Below the pieces are notes generated by a model. It made no database searches. It worked only from the letters and a program-made list of their open reading frames with translations, and was not told the DNA's origin. A stretch of 64,000 nucleotides of DNA from Cryptomeria japonica. Lineage: Eukaryota; Streptophyta; Pinopsida; Cupressales; Cupressaceae. This document shows, one piece after another, positions 60,928 through 64,000 of the stretch (its first letter is position 1; the number at the start of each line of letters is the position of its first letter). The stretch covers positions 470,134,008 to 470,198,007 of the forward strand of contig NC_081405.1 of NCBI RefSeq assembly GCF_030272615.1. Reading direction: 5' to 3'. The position numbers were made by a program, and so were the translations under genes.

Positions 60928-62069
60928 CTATGTTTCATAAATTGGTGCAGAAGATTCAAATCCTAAGACAAAGGTGTTATCCTCAGAATTACCATCCAGA
61001 TCATTACTAGGAGGATTATTATTCTGGGTATCCAAGACCACACTGGATTTTCCGTTGATGATAGATTTGGTAATAGGAATGGGAATGTCGATCGGCTTCT
61101 GAGGTGGAGGATTATTTGAAGCTTTAGGGCCATCCAATAATAAGATATCCTCCGATTTATTTGTATTTTTTTCCCTCCATACCCGATTGATCTTTCTGTG
61201 AGGATTATTAAAGGCCTTTCTAATATAGATGCCACATCTTTCTGTCGTATGTATTCAACTTCCGCATTGAGTGCAGGGCATAATATCCAATTCAATTTCG
61301 ATTTGTTGGAGCCAATCCCCCTCCTTAGTGATGATGGTGATCGATTCCGGAATTTTCTTGACTACAACGATTTTTAACCTAGCATAAGTATACAAATCTT
61401 CACCAATAATACCTTCGTCGATTTCCAGTAAAGTGCCCAAGGATCTACAATTTTTTTCCAAACTAGGGTCACTCCAGTACTCTGTGGGGAGATTAAATAA
61501 TCGAATCCAAACCAGTTTGTCATAAACCGCCAGGGGAGTTGGATCGAAATTTGGGGTCCAAGGTTGGACATAAAGAGGATGGATATCCAAAAACGAGTTT
61601 TGTAAATGAAGAATATGGTCTTTTTCTTCAGCTTCAACGAAGACCGGCACAAAGAAACCCTTGGGAAGGAATTTGACAATGGCATGGCTCCCCCAGTTTT
61701 TGTCCACCCATGATCTGATATCCTTCCTAGGGAATTTGGGACCAACCACCCGAGCGATGATGGCATGCCATTTGAAGATGTCTATGTCATCATCGACTTC
61801 ATCAGACATATCGATTTCAATAGGGTGCGAGCTGTGATGTATTTTTTCAGATTTCCAGGTCTTGAGCAATGGGATCGATCCCTATGGGCCTCCTTCCAAA
61901 CATCGTGTTCTAATAGACTATTTGAATCCCAATCGACATCTAAAACTTTCCATTTGACTGTTCTAGGTCGATCCTGAGTTCCGCCAATGTCGACGCCTTG
62001 TCGATCATTCAAGTTTTTGCCATGCCCCGACTGCTTATTGCGAATAGCTTGCAAATTTTCGTGTTTCAA
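60928..62069 (-). pseudogene. LINE-2 ORF1: DUF4283-like RNA-binding protein (broken)
   Basis: The part at 61255-61869 reads IIARVVGPKFPRKDIRSW, AIVKFLPKGFFVPVF and LVWIRLFNLPTEYWS, the pattern of the DUF4283 ORF1 of plant LINEs, followed by MPCTQCGS where a CCHC knuckle would begin. A frameshift links it to the N-terminal piece (to 62069), and another near 61255 to the C-terminal low-complexity tail. The product would coat LINE RNA by analogy with the family. Confidence 0.75.
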
Positions 62070-62204
62070 CTGCTCCTCTATCGCACTTTTTTGTACATTT
62101 AATCATTTTTACCTTATAGAAGCAAATCGATTTTTTCCAGGCAAGTATAAGTGCAAGTTTTTTTCTCCCACATTGCTTGTGTGGTGAAAGTTGAGGGTGA
62201 AAGC

Positions 62205-62575
62205 TATATATGTATGTATATATGTATGTATATGTACATATGTATATATGTATATGTACATATGTATATATGTATATGTACATATGTGAAAGCTTAGATG
62301 ATTGCATTTTGGGAAGATCTTATAATATATATGTATGTATTTATGTATGTATATATGTATATATGTATATACATATGTATATATATATGTATATACATAT
62401 ACATATATATACATATGTATATATGTATATACATATGTATATATATATATATGTATATACATATACATATATATACATATGTATATATATATGTATATGT
62501 GTGTGTGTATGTATGAAAAAAAAGGTGTATGTATATATGTATATGTATGTATGTATGTATGTGTACATATACATA
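62205..62575. repeat. Microsatellite block 5
   Basis: TATG, TACA and GT runs. At 62300-62326 it encloses a 27-nt piece identical, in opposite orientation, to 55506-55532 of solo LTR 2. Confidence 0.9.
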
Positions 62576-64000
62576 AAGCGATGCATAATAATTAGAGTGA
62601 TGCCTATTAATAAGGTGTTGCCTATAATGCAGTGGCACATAACATAAGAATATACATATACTAAGGATGGAGCGAAATGCTCTATAACTTACCCTCAAAA
62701 CATTCCCATGACCAACGCAGCAGTTGGTTCAATGCAAAGGACGGGCATACTGATATTCACTTTCAGTGACTAATCTAAGATTAAATGGTATAAGACACTT
62801 GATTATATCACAGATGCAACATTGGATAAATATAACAATCCGACTGTGATAATCGGTACCAAGGAACATGCTGATCACTAGATCGATGGACACAGAAGCC
62901 TACAAAGTAGAGAAGACAAAGCCAGTAGGATGGGATACAATTATGTTCATAAGAATGTATATAACTAACAAAATCCATCGAAGGGGGCTGACGAATAAAG
63001 CAAACAGTGAACACAGAATATACAGTTCATATGAATAAAGAAGATGTTTAAGTACTTTTGTACCTGTCGTTTAGACAAATACCTAATCACAAGTTACATA
63101 AATACGAATGCTCAAATACTGAGCAAAATTGTCTGAGAACATAACCACAGATAACTAATTCCGCAAGACATTACCTGCATATAAAATGTCAATCGTAGAA
63201 GACAGAGAGCAACATGAGGATACACAGAGCGGAGAATAGAGAGCACACAGATTAATAAGATCACTCACCAGAGGGAAGACATCCCGATTAAAATAAATGA
63301 AAGGCAAAAGGATGCAAACCTAATCTCAAAACGAATATAACCCGACGAGAATAGAAACAACAATTGGGAAGGAGACATATGCATACCAAATGGATTGTTA
63401 AATCCATAGAGCCTAGGCATATCGATTGCTAAACTCTAGTCCGAAAAAGGTTAAGGGGTGATGCCAATAAACACAAAGAGAGGAATGTCATTGAAAACCA
63501 CTAAATACATCCAAAACAATGAGGATTGATACACATAATCGGCCATGCATTGCCAATCAACAAAATATACAAATACGTACACCCCAACAACCAAGGATTG
63601 GGAAAGGAATCAATTACAGAGATCAAACAACAACAATATCAAAGATCATTCAACATTACCCAAATTCAAAATTCTATTGACACATTAACATGATAAAATG
63701 CGAAAATTAACCCAAGTCAAGAGCATCCCAACCTAGAGTCCAACGTGGTTCTCCGGCGTTGTTGAGAGCTCCTCAAATAAATTCCTCTAGTAGGATGGAT
63801 TCACGAGCTATCTTTAGATCAATTCCCAAATTCAAATACCTAAAAAATCTCTAAAATCCCCCCAAAAAAATTGAATCCCCAGACTTCCTAGCAGAAGAAA
63901 TTATCTCGAAAAAAAAACCCCAATTCCTCCCAATTGTGACTCATTAATTTGCATGCAAAAATATTTCCCCACTAAGACCAATAATTACTCCAAAAATCGT
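62576..64000. other. Unclassified noncoding DNA at the right edge
   Basis: About 1.4 kb with no supported gene or RNA. The C/A-rich end (63840-63930, with AAAATCCCCCCAAAA-like runs) resembles 30520-30620 of the 4.15-kb solo LTR, so it may be part of another large LTR, at low confidence. Confidence 0.35.

Larger units (their letters stand above)
56258..62204 (-). mobile_element. LINE-2: near-full-length plant LINE
   Basis: The minus strand carries ORF1 (62069-60928) and ORF2 (60730-56489) with endonuclease, RT, zf-RVT and RNase H. Both ends abut microsatellite DNA. The sense 3' end shows a CAGGGCGCTATCCCCAG hairpin and then a run of 12 T, with no poly(A). The 5' limit, near GTTGAGGGTGAAAGCT at 62189-62204, is approximate. 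Confidence 0.8.

Noticed and set aside
62576-64000. A possible host exon or promoter at the right edge
   Set aside because: No sizeable frame, splice pattern or RNA gene seen; C-rich end looks more like LTR sequence.

Overview
The window is intergenic DNA of a large, repeat-rich land-plant genome. I see no convincing host gene, tRNA or rRNA. What I recognise is LTR retrotransposons (four Copia and two Ty3/Gypsy bodies), solo LTRs, two plant-type LINEs and AT/GT microsatellites, mostly nested or serially inserted. Dual-RNase-H Gypsy elements, an antisense plant-mobile-domain ORF, LINEs with a plant-type RNase H domain and an AAACCCT run all point to a plant. A conifer-like genome is my guess, not something the sequence proves.

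Layout, left to right. 1-1425 (+): 3' end of Copia-D with a coiled-coil ORF, two polypurine tracts and the 3' LTR. 1426-9480 (-): Copia-B, split by a 5'-truncated LINE (LINE-1, 3971-6949, 14-bp target duplication) that carries an extra 3' ORF. 9481-20211 (-): Gypsy-1, a Tat-like element with antisense PMD/coiled-coil ORF remains between integrase and 3' LTR. 20212-22679 (-): 5' LTR, gag and protease start of Copia-C, fused in frame to Gypsy-1. 22680-23299: an old LTR fragment. 23300-34824 (-): Copia-A, complete with both LTRs and TSD TAAAC, itself interrupted by a 4.15-kb solo LTR (27327-31475, TSD GAATT). 34911-62575: a microsatellite broken into five blocks by a solo Copia LTR (35276-36810), Gypsy-2 (37306-53701), another solo Copia LTR (54360-55814) and LINE-2 (56258-62204). 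62576-64000: unclassified noncoding DNA.

The most unusual object is Gypsy-2. It has 5.8-kb LTRs, each carrying most of a roughly 1,218-codon sense-strand ORF (acidic linker, basic patch, coiled coil). The 3' LTR also holds about a dozen palindromes centred on GGACTTTAAAGTCC just upstream of that ORF. An archaeal-type RNase H lies between protease and RT, not after RT as in Gypsy-1. The 5' LTR has lost exactly the palindrome/ORF-start segment, and a 547-bp tract is identical between the otherwise diverged LTRs.

All coding regions carry stops or frameshifts, so every element here looks inactive. The elements do not cooperate as an operon would; what they share is nesting and a recurring habit of carrying extra coiled-coil ORFs.
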